NCBI GenBank assembly: GCA_035635555.1
Contig: DASQAT010000001.1
Location: 1 to 64,000 of the forward strand
Origin: Candidatus Dormiibacterota bacterium
GTDB lineage: Bacteria > Acidobacteriota > Polarisedimenticolia > Gp22-AA2
Direction of reading: 5' to 3'
Length of the DNA: 64,000 nt
The notes below the pieces were generated by a model, which searched no databases, was not told the DNA's origin, and saw only the letters and a program-made list of their open reading frames with translations. The translations under genes and the position numbers were made by a program. Position 1 is the stretch's first letter. The number at the start of each line of letters is the position of its first letter. Below are positions 34,899 through 43,942 of the stretch, piece after piece.

Positions 34899-36137
34899 CT
34901 AGGAAGCGTCCGCGTCGAACCGTCTGCGCACCCGGATCCCGTACTCTCCGATCCCGCGGTAGAACGTCGAGCGCTCCTCCGGCCCGAGTGTTTCCGGCAG
35001 GACCACGCCGGTCCGGCCGATCTGCCCGCGCAGCAGCATCAGCGCGAGGGTCGCCGCGGGCACGGAGGTGACGAGCGACACGTCGCTCGTGCCCCGCACC
35101 AGAGCACTCGCGGTCCGGAGATCCGGCGACTCCGACCACAGCGTGACGCGCATCCGGCGGCCGTCCTTCCGGCCGCTCACCTCGCACACCACCATCGATT
35201 GGCTGTTCAGCCGGCCGCCCTCGACCAGATCCAGAAGTCTCCGAGGGGCGATCGTCCTGGGGAGCTTCTTCATCAGGACGTCGCGGGAACTCACGCGGAT
35301 CCCGCCGACCGCCACCGGCTCCTCGTCGAGCAGACCGAGCCCCTGGACCAGAAGCCGCCAGGCATCGATATCGGGCTCGCCGATCTTGTAGTCGCAGAAG
35401 CGCACGGGCTTTCCGACAAACAGCGGCAGGGTCACTGGCTCCTCGTGGGCGTGCAGATACACCTTGCCGCGGCGTCCGATCGGCGGCGGGAAGTCGTACA
35501 TCTCCTCGCCGCTGAAGATGGGCACCCTCTTCGGCGTTCCGTCCTCCCAGATCAGCGGCTCGGTCGCGCAGTCGAGCAGGAAGACCGGCAGCGACCAGAG
35601 CGCCACGAACACGTCGCACGTCGTGACGGAGTAGTCCCGGATGCGGATGGCGTCGACATCGTCGAGACGGTCCGCCCCCTCCCGCGCCATGACATTCGTC
35701 AGCCCCGGCGCGCTCCCGCCGTTGACGAGGGCGGTCCTGCCGGACGCCTGCCATTCCTCCGCATGCTCGAGCTGCTCGATCGGCAGGCCCCGCCGCTCAT
35801 AGAAGCGGGTCGAGGACAGGTCGAGATAGTGACAACCGGCCCGCAGGGCGGCCAGCATGACGCGCGGGATGAATTCCGGCAGGGCGGTGTTGACGACGAG
35901 GTCGAAGTCTCCCGACTTCAGGAAGAGGATCGTTCCCTCGAGGTCGCCCGCGTCGACCCGCCCCGTCCGAATCTTGGCGCTGCCGAGGTTGGCGGCCGTT
36001 TCTGCCGCCCTGTCCGGGTCGATGTCGGCGAGGACGAGCGTGCCGACGTCGTCCGCCCTCGACAGGACGTCCGCGACGACGTTCCCCTGCGCCCCCGCGC
36101 CGAGGACGAGGACGCGCCGGGTCTGTCCCTGCCGCAT
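34899..36137 (-). CDS. Saccharopine dehydrogenase-like NAD(P) oxidoreductase
   Basis: A 412-residue protein with an N-terminal Rossmann domain (RVLVLGAGAQGNVVADVLSR, then LVLADIDPDRA). The central and C-terminal domains have the saccharopine dehydrogenase layout (YLDLSSTRFYERR, NGGSAPGLTNVMAREGAD). Members handle lysine breakdown or carboxynorspermidine metabolism, or are uncharacterised dehydrogenases. Its position beside an aminotransferase and an amine oxidoreductase fits amino-acid catabolism. The ATG is at 36135-36137. Its 5' side faces the GGDEF/EAL gene across a 146-base divergent gap. Confidence 0.8.
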   Translation of the reverse strand: MRQGQTRRVLVLGAGAQGNVVADVLSRADDVGTLVLADIDPDRAAETAANLGSAKIRTGRVDAGDLEGTILFLKSGDFDLVVNTALPEFIPRVMLAALRAGCHYLDLSSTRFYERRGLPIEQLEHAEEWQASGRTALVNGGSAPGLTNVMAREGADRLDDVDAIRIRDYSVTTCDVFVALWSLPVFLLDCATEPLIWEDGTPKRVPIFSGEEMYDFPPPIGRRGKVYLHAHEEPVTLPLFVGKPVRFCDYKIGEPDIDAWRLLVQGLGLLDEEPVAVGGIRVSSRDVLMKKLPRTIAPRRLLDLVEGGRLNSQSMVVCEVSGRKDGRRMRVTLWSESPDLRTASALVRGTSDVSLVTSVPAATLALMLLRGQIGRTGVVLPETLGPEERSTFYRGIGEYGIRVRRRFDADAS

Positions 36138-36283
36138 GGAGAGATTCTACATGCGGGCGGCAGGGGGGGGAACCGGGTTACGTTGCTGTACCCGGGCCCC
36201 GGGGACGGTGCGCGCTTGATTCAGCCGGGCCTGAGAATTAAGTTTCCGGGGCAGGGAGGAGACTGGCCGGAAGAACCTCATTC

Positions 36284-38440
36284 ATGAGCAACATCGAGAC
36301 CCAATCCGGCGGCTCTCTCATCCTCATCGCGGACGACGACCCGACGATGCGGGGATTCCTGCGCGAATCCCTCGAGGCCGAGGCGTTCAAGGTCATCGAG
36401 GCGGTGGACGGCGCGCAGGCCGTGTCGCTGTTCACGAGCCAGAAGCCGGACCTGATTCTCCTCGACGTCAGCATGCCCGGGATGGACGGATTCGAGGCCT
36501 GCGCGGCGATCCGCCGGCTGCCGGGCGGGGACGTGACGCCGATCCTGATGCTCACCGGCCTCGACGACTACGAGTCGGTCAGCAAGGCCTACGAGGCGGG
36601 CGCGACCGACTTCAGCGTGAAGCCGATCAATGTCCTCGTCCTCATCCACCGGGTCCGCTACATGCTCCGGGCCAGCCGGACGCTCGCCAAGATGCTGCAG
36701 AGCGAGGAGCGGCTCGCCAAGGCGCAGCGCCTCGCCCGTCTCGGCAACTGGGAATGGGACCTGAACTCGGGCGAGCTGCACTGGTCGGAGGAGATGTACC
36801 ACCTGTTCGGGATCGACCCGGGAAACTGGGCACCTACGCGCGACAAGCAGCTCGAGCGCGTGCACCCCTCCGACAAGGACACGGTGTCGCGCGCCCTGGT
36901 GGAGGCCCTGCGCAACGTGCGTCCGTACAGCCTCGACTTCCGCATCGTCCTCCCGGACGGAACGGAGCGCTCCGTCCATGAAGAGGCCGAGGTGATTTTC
37001 GACAAGAACCGCACCGCCGTGCGCATGCTCGGGGCGACGCAGGACATCTCGGATCGCAAGGAGGTCGAGGGGCAAATCCGTCTCCTGGCCTACTACGACG
37101 GTCTGACGCTCCTGCCGAACCGGCGTCTGTTCATGGAGAAGCTCGACCTGGCGCTGGAGAACGCCCGGCGCAGGGAAGGCAGCCTCGCGGTCCTCTTCCT
37201 CGATCTCGATCGGTTCAAGCAGATCAACGACACGCTCGGGCACAGCGCGGGCGACCGGCTTCTGCAGGGAGTGGCGGAGCGTCTCCGGAAGTGCCTGCGC
37301 AGCAGCGACGCCGTGGCGCGGGGCGAGGCGATGAACCTGACCGACGACGTGGCGCGGCTGGGAGGGGACGAGTTCATCGTCTCGATCACGAACATCGCGC
37401 GGGGGGAGGACGCCGCGCGGGTCGCGCGGCGCGTGCAGGAGGCGCTGGAGCCACCGTTCAAGCTGGACGAGAACGAGGTCTTCGTGACCGCCAGCATCGG
37501 CATCAGCCTGTTCCCGCAGGACGGGGACGACCTCGAATCGCTTCTCAAGAACGCCGACTCGGCGATGTACCACGCCAAGGACGCGGGGCGCAGCAACTAC
37601 CAGTTCTACAGCAAGTCGATGAATGCCGCCGCACTCCAGAAACTTACGCTCGAGAACAAGCTCCGCCGCGCCCTGGAGCGCGAAGAGTTCCAGCTCTATT
37701 TCCAGCCCCAGATCGACGTGCGCTCCTGGTCGATCATCGGCGCGGAGGCGCTCATCCGCTGGCGCCATCCCGATCTCGGCCTCGTTCCCCCGGCGGAATT
37801 CATCGGGCTCGCCGAGGAGACGGGGCTCATCCTGCCGATCGGGGAATGGGTCCTGCACACCGCCTGCGCCCAGGCGAAGGCCTGGCAGGACGCCGGACAC
37901 GGACCCCTGGTGATGGCCGTCAACATCTCGGGACGCCAGTTCCGCGGCAAGAACCTGGCGCAGACGATCGGCCAGACGATCGGCGCCTGCGCGCTCGATC
38001 CGCGTCGCATCGAGCTCGAGATCACCGAGAGCGTCCTGATGCACAGCGTGGACGAGACGGTCAACACCCTGAAGACTCTCAGGGCGATGGGTCCGCGGAT
38101 CGCGGTCGACGATTTCGGGACCGGCTACTCGTCGCTCAGCTACCTCAGGCGTTTCCCGATCGACACGCTGAAGCTCGACCAGTCGTTCATCCAGGACTCG
38201 GTCAAGGACCGGGGCACCGCCGCGATCGTGGCGGGCGTGATCGACATGGCGCACGGCCTCGGGCTGGAGGTGATCGCCGAGGGGGTCGAGACGGCGGAGC
38301 AGCGCACGCTCCTGTTCCAGGACGGCTGTCACATCATGCAGGGATATCTGTTCGGCCGGCCCGTCCCCGCCCCGGAATTCGAGCAGCTTCTCGTCACCAA
38401 GAGCAAGGGGCAGTCGCTTCCGGCCCAGACCGGGACCTAG
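36284..38440 (+). CDS. Response regulator with PAS, GGDEF and EAL domains (cyclic-di-GMP turnover)
   Basis: A 718-residue four-domain protein. The receiver is about 12-130, with acidic residues ADDD and phospho-acceptor Asp61 in LLDVSMPG. A PAS domain is about 150-260. The GGDEF domain is about 265-435, with intact GGDEF at 360-364. The EAL domain is about 450-705, with EAL at 488-490, DDFGTGYSSL and EGVETAEQ. Both catalytic motifs look intact, so it could make and break c-di-GMP, or use one activity, under control of a partner kinase. The kinases at 39.8-43.4 kb are candidates. A PilZ receptor is encoded at 1.7 kb. The ATG at 36284 has only a weak ribosome site. Confidence 0.92.
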   Translation: MSNIETQSGGSLILIADDDPTMRGFLRESLEAEAFKVIEAVDGAQAVSLFTSQKPDLILLDVSMPGMDGFEACAAIRRLPGGDVTPILMLTGLDDYESVSKAYEAGATDFSVKPINVLVLIHRVRYMLRASRTLAKMLQSEERLAKAQRLARLGNWEWDLNSGELHWSEEMYHLFGIDPGNWAPTRDKQLERVHPSDKDTVSRALVEALRNVRPYSLDFRIVLPDGTERSVHEEAEVIFDKNRTAVRMLGATQDISDRKEVEGQIRLLAYYDGLTLLPNRRLFMEKLDLALENARRREGSLAVLFLDLDRFKQINDTLGHSAGDRLLQGVAERLRKCLRSSDAVARGEAMNLTDDVARLGGDEFIVSITNIARGEDAARVARRVQEALEPPFKLDENEVFVTASIGISLFPQDGDDLESLLKNADSAMYHAKDAGRSNYQFYSKSMNAAALQKLTLENKLRRALEREEFQLYFQPQIDVRSWSIIGAEALIRWRHPDLGLVPPAEFIGLAEETGLILPIGEWVLHTACAQAKAWQDAGHGPLVMAVNISGRQFRGKNLAQTIGQTIGACALDPRRIELEITESVLMHSVDETVNTLKTLRAMGPRIAVDDFGTGYSSLSYLRRFPIDTLKLDQSFIQDSVKDRGTAAIVAGVIDMAHGLGLEVIAEGVETAEQRTLLFQDGCHIMQGYLFGRPVPAPEFEQLLVTKSKGQSLPAQTGT

Positions 38441-38452
38441 GCGTCCCCCTTG

Positions 38453-38469
38453 CCCCGCCCCGGGCGGGG
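38453..38469. terminator. Bidirectional hairpin between convergent genes
   Basis: CCCCGCC pairs with GGCGGGG around a three-base loop, in the 31-base gap between the GGDEF/EAL gene and the permease gene. TGTC follows on the plus strand, so there is no T-run. Confidence 0.5.
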
Positions 38470-38471
38470 TG

Positions 38472-39776
38472 TCAAGCGGCGGCGCGCGCCCTGCGGCCCC
38501 GCGTCGCGAGGAACAGGAGCGCGGCCACGGCGATCACGGCACCCGCCACGGCCCACTCGCGCCCCGTGACGCTCGTCAGCATCCAGAGGATCACGGCGCA
38601 GGCCGCCCAGGGGATCGCCCGCTGGGCGCGCGCCCGGAGGGAGGCCCGGGTCGAGACCTCCCGGCGCCGCAGCTCCCGGGCGGCGAGGCAGCACGCGCCG
38701 TAGAGGATCAGGGTCGCCAGGTTCGCGAGGATCGCCAGCGTCTCGAATCCGTTCGTGATCGCCAGAAGACAGACGAGCCCGCTCTGGAGGAGGATGGCGA
38801 CGTACGGAGTGTGGAAGCGCGGATGGACCGCGGCGACCTGCCGGGGGAGAAACCCGTCTCGCGCGAAGGCGTAGAGGGCGCGCGGGACGGCCAGGGTCAT
38901 GCCGCTCACGTAGCCGAACATCGACACGATCGCCCCGGTCAGCATCAGCGTCCGCCCCCAGGGACCAAAGACGCCCGCCGCCGTCTCCGCCAGAGGCGCC
39001 CGCTGCGTCGCCAGGCCGGCCCCCAGCACCCCCTGCGCCACCATCTGGAGCGCGAGGTAGAGAAGCGTGATCACCGACATGGCCACGAGGATGGCCCGCG
39101 GCACCGTCTTCCGGACGTCCTGGATCTCGCCGCTCGGGACGAGGGCGCTCTCGACGCCGCTGAAGGCGAAGATCAGGAGGATCGAGGCGCGCGCCACGGC
39201 GGCCGGCGCCGGCCGGAGCGTCCAGACGAGGTTCGACGGCCGGATCGCCAGCACGCCGGCGACGACGAGGAGGAGAAGCGGCAGGAGCTTGGCCAGGGTG
39301 GCGACCGCGTTCACGAGGGTCCCCTGGCGCACCCCGAGGACGTTGACGCCGGCGAGCAGGAGGAAGATCCCGACCAGGATGAACCCCCGCGAAACGGGCC
39401 CGTCGAGGGGCGGGACCAGTGCGCCGATCGAATCGATGAAGATCGTCGAGACCGCCGCGACCGCCAGCGTGCCGAGCAGCCAGACCAGGACGCCGGCGAG
39501 GAATCCCACGAACGGTCCGAAGGCTACTTCGACGTAGGCGTACGGCCCCCCCGTCATGGACACGCGGCTGCCCGCCTCCGCGAAGCAGAGCGCGATCAGC
39601 CCCATCGCGGCCGCGCACACGAGGTAGGCGATCGGCGCGGCCGCGCCGAGCGACGCCGCGGCCGCCGCCGGCAGGCGGAAGATCCCGCCCCCGACGGTGA
39701 CGTTGACGATGCTGGCGGCGAGCCCCCAGGCCCCGACGACCCGGAGGAGCGAGGCTTCGGCGGCAGGTTTTCGCAT
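38472..39776 (-). CDS. APC superfamily amino-acid permease
   Basis: A 434-residue protein with about 12 membrane helices. It begins with the APC signature around helix 1 (ASIVNVTVGGGIFRLPAAAA). GSRVSMTGGPYAYVEVAFGP at helix 2/3 and FSGVESALVPSGEI at helix 6 also match. It imports or exchanges an amino acid or polyamine, driven by ions or antiport. The substrate is not identifiable, but the catabolic cluster at 29-36 kb would need such an importer. The ATG is at 39774-39776. It is not coupled to the kinase operon on its left. Confidence 0.9.
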   Translation of the reverse strand: MRKPAAEASLLRVVGAWGLAASIVNVTVGGGIFRLPAAAAASLGAAAPIAYLVCAAAMGLIALCFAEAGSRVSMTGGPYAYVEVAFGPFVGFLAGVLVWLLGTLAVAAVSTIFIDSIGALVPPLDGPVSRGFILVGIFLLLAGVNVLGVRQGTLVNAVATLAKLLPLLLLVVAGVLAIRPSNLVWTLRPAPAAVARASILLIFAFSGVESALVPSGEIQDVRKTVPRAILVAMSVITLLYLALQMVAQGVLGAGLATQRAPLAETAAGVFGPWGRTLMLTGAIVSMFGYVSGMTLAVPRALYAFARDGFLPRQVAAVHPRFHTPYVAILLQSGLVCLLAITNGFETLAILANLATLILYGACCLAARELRRREVSTRASLRARAQRAIPWAACAVILWMLTSVTGREWAVAGAVIAVAALLFLATRGRRARAAA

Positions 39777-39828
39777 GGCGGGCAGAATTGTAGGTCAGCG
39801 CGCCGCGAAGCGGCGTGACGATCGCGGA

Positions 39829-41442
39829 TTATCCGAGTCGGGAGCGGCGGACCGGGCTCGCCTGGACCGGTTCCTGTCCCTGGTCCAGGACCTCCCTCAC
39901 CTTGCGCGCCAGGCCGTCGGGAGTGAACGGCTTCTGCAGGAAGGCGGTCCCGGGGTCGAGGATGCCGTGGTGCACGATGGCGTTGCTGGTGTAGCCGGAC
40001 ATGTACAGGACCTTCATGTCCGGCCGGAGGGTCGCGAGACGCTGGGCCAGCTCGCGGCCGCCCATCTGGGGCATCACGACGTCGCTGAGCATCAGATGGA
40101 TTGCGCCCGTGTGCTGCTTGCAGATCTCGAGAGCCTCGAGCCCCTCGCCGGCCGCGACCACCGTGTAGCCGTTCATCTCGAGCATCTGGCGGACGAGCTC
40201 CCTGAGCTCCTTCTGGTCCTCGACCAGCAGGATGGTCTCGGAGCCTCTTGGGATGTCCGAAGGCCGGCCGTCGCGCGTCAGCCTGTCGACGACCCCCTCG
40301 GCCTGCGGCAGGTAGATCTTGAAGGTCGTGCCGCGTCCCGGCTCGCTGTAGGCCCAGACGTTGCCGCCGCTCTGCTTGACGATTCCGTAGACGGTCGATA
40401 GCCCCAGCCCCGTCCCCTTGCCGGGGCCCTTGGTGGTGAAGAACGGCTCGAAGATGTGGGCCATCGCCTCCCGATCCATCCCGCACCCCGTGTCGCTCAC
40501 CGCGAGCAGGATGTAGGCGCCCGCGCGGACGCCGACGTGCCTGGCGGCGTAGGTGTCGTCCAGATCGACGTTCGCCGTCTCGAGCGTCAGCTTGCCCCCC
40601 TGGGGCATCGCATCCCGCGCGTTCACCACGAGATTCATGATCACCTGCTCGATCTGTCCGGGGTCCGCCTTGGTGCGGCGCAGGTCGGCGGCGGGGGAGA
40701 TGATCAGCTCGACGTCCTCGCCGATCAGACGTCTCAGCATTTTCTCGAGGTCCACGACGATGGTATTCAGGTCCAGGACCTTCGGCTCGAGGATCTGCTT
40801 CCGGCTGAACGCCAGGAGCTGCCGCGTGAGAGAGGCGGCACGCATCCCGGCCTTCCGGATTTCGTTGATGTCCCGGCTCATCCGATCCTCGGCCGGGATG
40901 CGCCCCAGCAGGAGCTCGGTGTAGCCGTTGATGATCGTCAGGAGGTTGTTGAAGTCGTGCGCGATGCCCCCCGCCAGCCGTCCGATCGCCTCGACCTTCT
41001 GGGACTGCCGCAGCTGCTCCTCGCTGCGGCGCAGCGCCTCTTCCGCCTTCTTGTGCTCCCGGCGCTCCTCCGCGTCCCGGAGCTCGCGCTCGACCGCGGC
41101 CCCCAGGCGGGTCAGCTTCCCTTTGGTCAGGAAATCGTGCGCGCCGCTCTTCATGGCGATGGCGGCGGTCTCCTCCCCGATCGTGCCGGACACGATGATG
41201 AACGGCAGGTCCATGCTCCGTCGCTTGATGATCTCGAGGGCGTGCATCGCCGTGAACTGCGGCATGGCGTAGTCGGAGATGATGAGGGACCAGGGCTCGC
41301 GGTCCAGGGCCTCGTTCATGGCCGCCTCGCTGTCGACGCGATGATAGACGGGCTCGTAGTTCTGGCGTCTGAGCTCGCGAAGCAGGAGCTCGGCGTCGTT
41401 CTCGTTATCTTCGAGGATCAGGACGCGCAGCGGTCGTGTCAT
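39829..41442 (-). CDS. Hybrid kinase: receiver - histidine kinase - receiver
   Basis: A 537-residue soluble protein. The first receiver is about 5-120, with Asp57 in IISDYAMPQ. A coiled linker (about 120-150) leads to a HisKA domain with His162 in GIAHDFNNLL. The HATPase has NARDAM, VSDTGCGMD and GKGTGLGLS. The second receiver is about 403-520, with Asp454 in MLSDVVMP. With no membrane segment, it likely takes input through the first receiver from the kinase upstream. It is the last gene of the TonB-YfiR-kinase operon, seven bases after the single-domain regulator. Confidence 0.92.
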   Translation of the reverse strand: MTRPLRVLILEDNENDAELLLRELRRQNYEPVYHRVDSEAAMNEALDREPWSLIISDYAMPQFTAMHALEIIKRRSMDLPFIIVSGTIGEETAAIAMKSGAHDFLTKGKLTRLGAAVERELRDAEERREHKKAEEALRRSEEQLRQSQKVEAIGRLAGGIAHDFNNLLTIINGYTELLLGRIPAEDRMSRDINEIRKAGMRAASLTRQLLAFSRKQILEPKVLDLNTIVVDLEKMLRRLIGEDVELIISPAADLRRTKADPGQIEQVIMNLVVNARDAMPQGGKLTLETANVDLDDTYAARHVGVRAGAYILLAVSDTGCGMDREAMAHIFEPFFTTKGPGKGTGLGLSTVYGIVKQSGGNVWAYSEPGRGTTFKIYLPQAEGVVDRLTRDGRPSDIPRGSETILLVEDQKELRELVRQMLEMNGYTVVAAGEGLEALEICKQHTGAIHLMLSDVVMPQMGGRELAQRLATLRPDMKVLYMSGYTSNAIVHHGILDPGTAFLQKPFTPDGLARKVREVLDQGQEPVQASPVRRSRLG

Positions 41443-41449
41443 CGTCCCA

Positions 41450-41896
41450 TCAGGCCGGCATGGGCGGCGAAGCGTTGGTGACCAGCCAGTAGAGGCCGAG
41501 GTGCCCCGCAGCCTTCACGAACTCCGCGAACTCCACCGGCTTCTGGACGTAGCTGTTGGCGCCCGAATCGTACGCCCCGACCAGATCCTTCTCCTCCTTC
41601 GAGGACGTCAGGATGACGATCGGCAGCAGCTTGGTCCGCGGGTCGGCCCGCAGGCGGCGCAGGACCTCCAGACCGTTCACCTTCGGCAGCTTCAGGTCCA
41701 GGAGGACCACGGCGAGCTGGTCCAGCCGGATCCGGGGCGGTTTCCCGGAGGACCCCAAAAGATAGTCCAGCGCCTCGCTGCCGTCGCGCGCCACGACCAC
41801 CTCATTGAGGATGTTGTTCTTCTTCAGCGCCCGCAGGGTCAGCGCCTCGTCGTCCGGGTTGTCCTCCACCAGCAGCACGATCCTCTTGTCCTCCAT
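41450..41896 (-). CDS. Single-domain response regulator (Rcp1-like)
   Basis: A 148-residue receiver without an output domain. It has the acidic pocket LLVEDNPDD near the start, the phospho-acceptor Asp in VVLLDLKLPKVNG, the switch Thr/Ser in VILTSSKEE, and Lys in YVQKPVEF. It would relay phosphate from the CHASE8-like kinase to another protein, possibly the hybrid kinase downstream. AAAGGGAGGA precedes the ATG at 41894-41896. Its start lies 95 bases inside the end of the kinase gene, an unusually long overlap. Confidence 0.92.
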   Translation of the reverse strand: MEDKRIVLLVEDNPDDEALTLRALKKNNILNEVVVARDGSEALDYLLGSSGKPPRIRLDQLAVVLLDLKLPKVNGLEVLRRLRADPRTKLLPIVILTSSKEEKDLVGAYDSGANSYVQKPVEFAEFVKAAGHLGLYWLVTNASPPMPA

Positions 41897-43355
41897 TCGT
41901 TCCTCCCTTTCCGAGCGTGAAATAGACCGTCGCCCCCTTGTCGGGAGCGGCGATGGCCCAGACGCGACCGCCGTGCCGGTTCACGATCCGCTGGACGGTG
42001 GCCAGACCGATCCCGATGCCCGGGAACTCGTTCTGGCCGTGCAGACGCTGGAACGCGCCGAACAGCTTGTCGACGAAGGCCATGTCGAAGCCGGCGCCGT
42101 TGTCCTGGACGAAGTACCTGGTCTCACCCGAACCGCCGTCGATGCCGAACTCGATCCGGGCCGGGGTCCGCTTGCGGGTGAACTTCCAGGCGTTCCCGAT
42201 CAGGTTCTGCAGGACGGCGCGCAGGAGCGCCTGGTCCCCCTCCGCGACGGCCCCTTCGGCGACCACGCACTCGACCTGACGCCCGTCCTCGCTCTGTAGC
42301 AGATCAGCGACGATCTCCCGCGCCAGCGAGCTGAGGTCGACGCTCCCACCCTTCACTTCGGTGCGGGTGACGCGGGAGAGGTTCAGGAGGCCGTCGATGA
42401 GCTGGCCCATCTTGACGGAGGACGCGACGATCCGCTGGAGCGAGTCCCGGCCCGCCTCGTTGAGGGAATCGGCGCAGTCCTCCATCAGGGCGTGGCTGAA
42501 CCCCTCGATGCTCCGAAGGGGCGCTCGCAGGTCGTGCGACACGGAGTACGAGAAGGCCTCGAGCTCCTTGTTGGCGATCTCGAGCTGGGCGGTGCGCTCG
42601 GCCACACGTTGCTCCAGGCGATCGCGGGCGGTCCGGAGCTCGGCCTCCTGTTGCCGGATCTCCTCGAGCATCTCGTTGAAGGCCCCGACGAGCGAACCGA
42701 TCTCGTCCCGGCTGCCGCCCGTGGCGCGGACGGAGTAGTCCTTCTCCAGCGTAACCTTTCTCGCGGTCTCGGCGAGCCCGAGGATCGGCTGCGCGATGTC
42801 CCGCTGCAGCCGCGTCGATATGACGAGAGAGATGAGCAGCGAAAGGAGCAGCACGCTGGCGAAGATCACGACGTCCCGCGCCATCGTGCCTGTGATCTCG
42901 CTGAGGTCCGATGCGATGACGACGGTGCCGATCGTCTTCCCGTCGAAAAGGATCCTCCTCGACAGGAGGAGCCGATCCTCGAGCATCCGGGCGCCCGGGC
43001 CGGTGTCGAGGGCGCTCTCGACCGGCAGGGTCGTCCCGGCGGACGCGTCGCGGACGTACGTCGCGAACAGCCGGTGGTCCGCCGTGTACAGTCCGGCGGC
43101 GCGGACGCGCGGATCGGCCTTCAGCGCCGAGAGCGTCGTTTCGGCGGACTTCGGATCGCTGAACAGCAGGGCGGAGAGGCAGTTCGCCCCCACGATGTCG
43201 GTCTGGACCGACAATCTCCGCACCAGTTTCTCGCGCAGCTCCATGAGGTCGAAGCTGATGATCACCGCGCCGACGATGAGCAGGGCTATGGTCTTGCTGA
43301 CGATGCTGGCGAGGACCAGCTTCCTCTTGATCGAACCGCCGCCGAACAGTGCCAT
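41802..43355 (-). CDS. Membrane sensor histidine kinase with CHASE8-like periplasmic domain
   Basis: A 517-residue kinase. Transmembrane helices are at about 13-35 and 160-180, enclosing a periplasmic domain with GANCLSALLFSDPKSAETTL and LKADPRVRAAGLYTADHRLF. These match the CHASE8 sensor found in YfiN/TpbB-type proteins. HAMP is about 180-235. A coiled coil leads to a HisKA domain with His274 in SVSHDLRAPL. HATPase motifs follow (NLIGNAWKF, QDNGAGFD, GIGIGLATV). The last 35 or so residues run inside the next gene and match no family. It likely receives a signal through the YfiR-like protein encoded just upstream, six bases away. Confidence 0.92.
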   Translation of the reverse strand: MALFGGGSIKRKLVLASIVSKTIALLIVGAVIISFDLMELREKLVRRLSVQTDIVGANCLSALLFSDPKSAETTLSALKADPRVRAAGLYTADHRLFATYVRDASAGTTLPVESALDTGPGARMLEDRLLLSRRILFDGKTIGTVVIASDLSEITGTMARDVVIFASVLLLSLLISLVISTRLQRDIAQPILGLAETARKVTLEKDYSVRATGGSRDEIGSLVGAFNEMLEEIRQQEAELRTARDRLEQRVAERTAQLEIANKELEAFSYSVSHDLRAPLRSIEGFSHALMEDCADSLNEAGRDSLQRIVASSVKMGQLIDGLLNLSRVTRTEVKGGSVDLSSLAREIVADLLQSEDGRQVECVVAEGAVAEGDQALLRAVLQNLIGNAWKFTRKRTPARIEFGIDGGSGETRYFVQDNGAGFDMAFVDKLFGAFQRLHGQNEFPGIGIGLATVQRIVNRHGGRVWAIAAPDKGATVYFTLGKGGTNGGQEDRAAGGGQPGRRGADPAGAEEEQHPQ

Positions 43356-43360
43356 GCGTC

Positions 43361-43942
43361 CTAGACCCCCTCACGTCCGGATCCGTCGACGATCCGTCCG
43401 AGTTTCATGAGCTGGGCGCTGATCTTGAGATGGGCGCGCTGCACGGCGGCGACGTTGATGTCGAAGCGCACCTTCTTGTCCTCCGTCCGGAACGCGATCT
43501 GGCCGCCTCGCGAGGCGAACCGATCCAGGTCGCCGACGGTCAGGACGGACGCGCCTTCCAGGGCCTTGAGGATGGAGGGAAGGCGGTCCCGTTCCGAGTT
43601 GCTGATGAAAAGAACGTGGCTGTCACGGGCGTCCTTGATGTTCGCGAACCTCTTGACCACGAGCCTCCTGCTGTTCACGCTCTTGCCGCGGAAGGTCTCG
43701 TCGAGGATGGCGCCGAACGGATCCTCCCCGAGCACACCGACGACGACCGTCTCGGCGGTGCGGGAGTACGTCTCGGAGGGCCAGTCCACGAAGGTCGTGA
43801 AGTAGTAGAGGTAGGCGGCCTTGATCTGGTACTCGGAGAGCACGCCCTTGGCCGTCTCGTCTCCGCGCGCTCCGCCGCCCGCCGCCAGGAGCATTCCCCC
43901 CAGGCACAGGACCAGGAGTCGGTGCCGGGACGCCGCTACCAT
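43361..43942 (-). CDS. YfiR-family (DUF4154) periplasmic protein
   Basis: A 193-residue exported protein with a signal peptide (about 1-27) and the YfiR fold: EYQIKAAYLYYFTTFVDWPS, VVGVLGEDPFG, RDSHVLFIS and RGGQIAFRTEDKKVRFDIN. In Pseudomonas, YfiR binds the periplasmic part of the cyclase YfiN and holds it off; disulphides tune it. Here no cysteine remains in the mature part, so redox control by disulphides is unlikely. It overlaps the TonB receptor gene by seven bases and precedes the CHASE8-like kinase. The kinase is therefore the probable partner. Confidence 0.9.
   Translation of the reverse strand: MVAASRHRLLVLCLGGMLLAAGGGARGDETAKGVLSEYQIKAAYLYYFTTFVDWPSETYSRTAETVVVGVLGEDPFGAILDETFRGKSVNSRRLVVKRFANIKDARDSHVLFISNSERDRLPSILKALEGASVLTVGDLDRFASRGGQIAFRTEDKKVRFDINVAAVQRAHLKISAQLMKLGRIVDGSGREGV

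Noticed and set aside
41802-43355. Kinase/receiver overlap taken as a frameshift that should fuse the two into a hybrid kinase
   Set aside because: The receiver gene has its own strong ribosome site and a complete domain, and the kinase domain is complete before the overlap.
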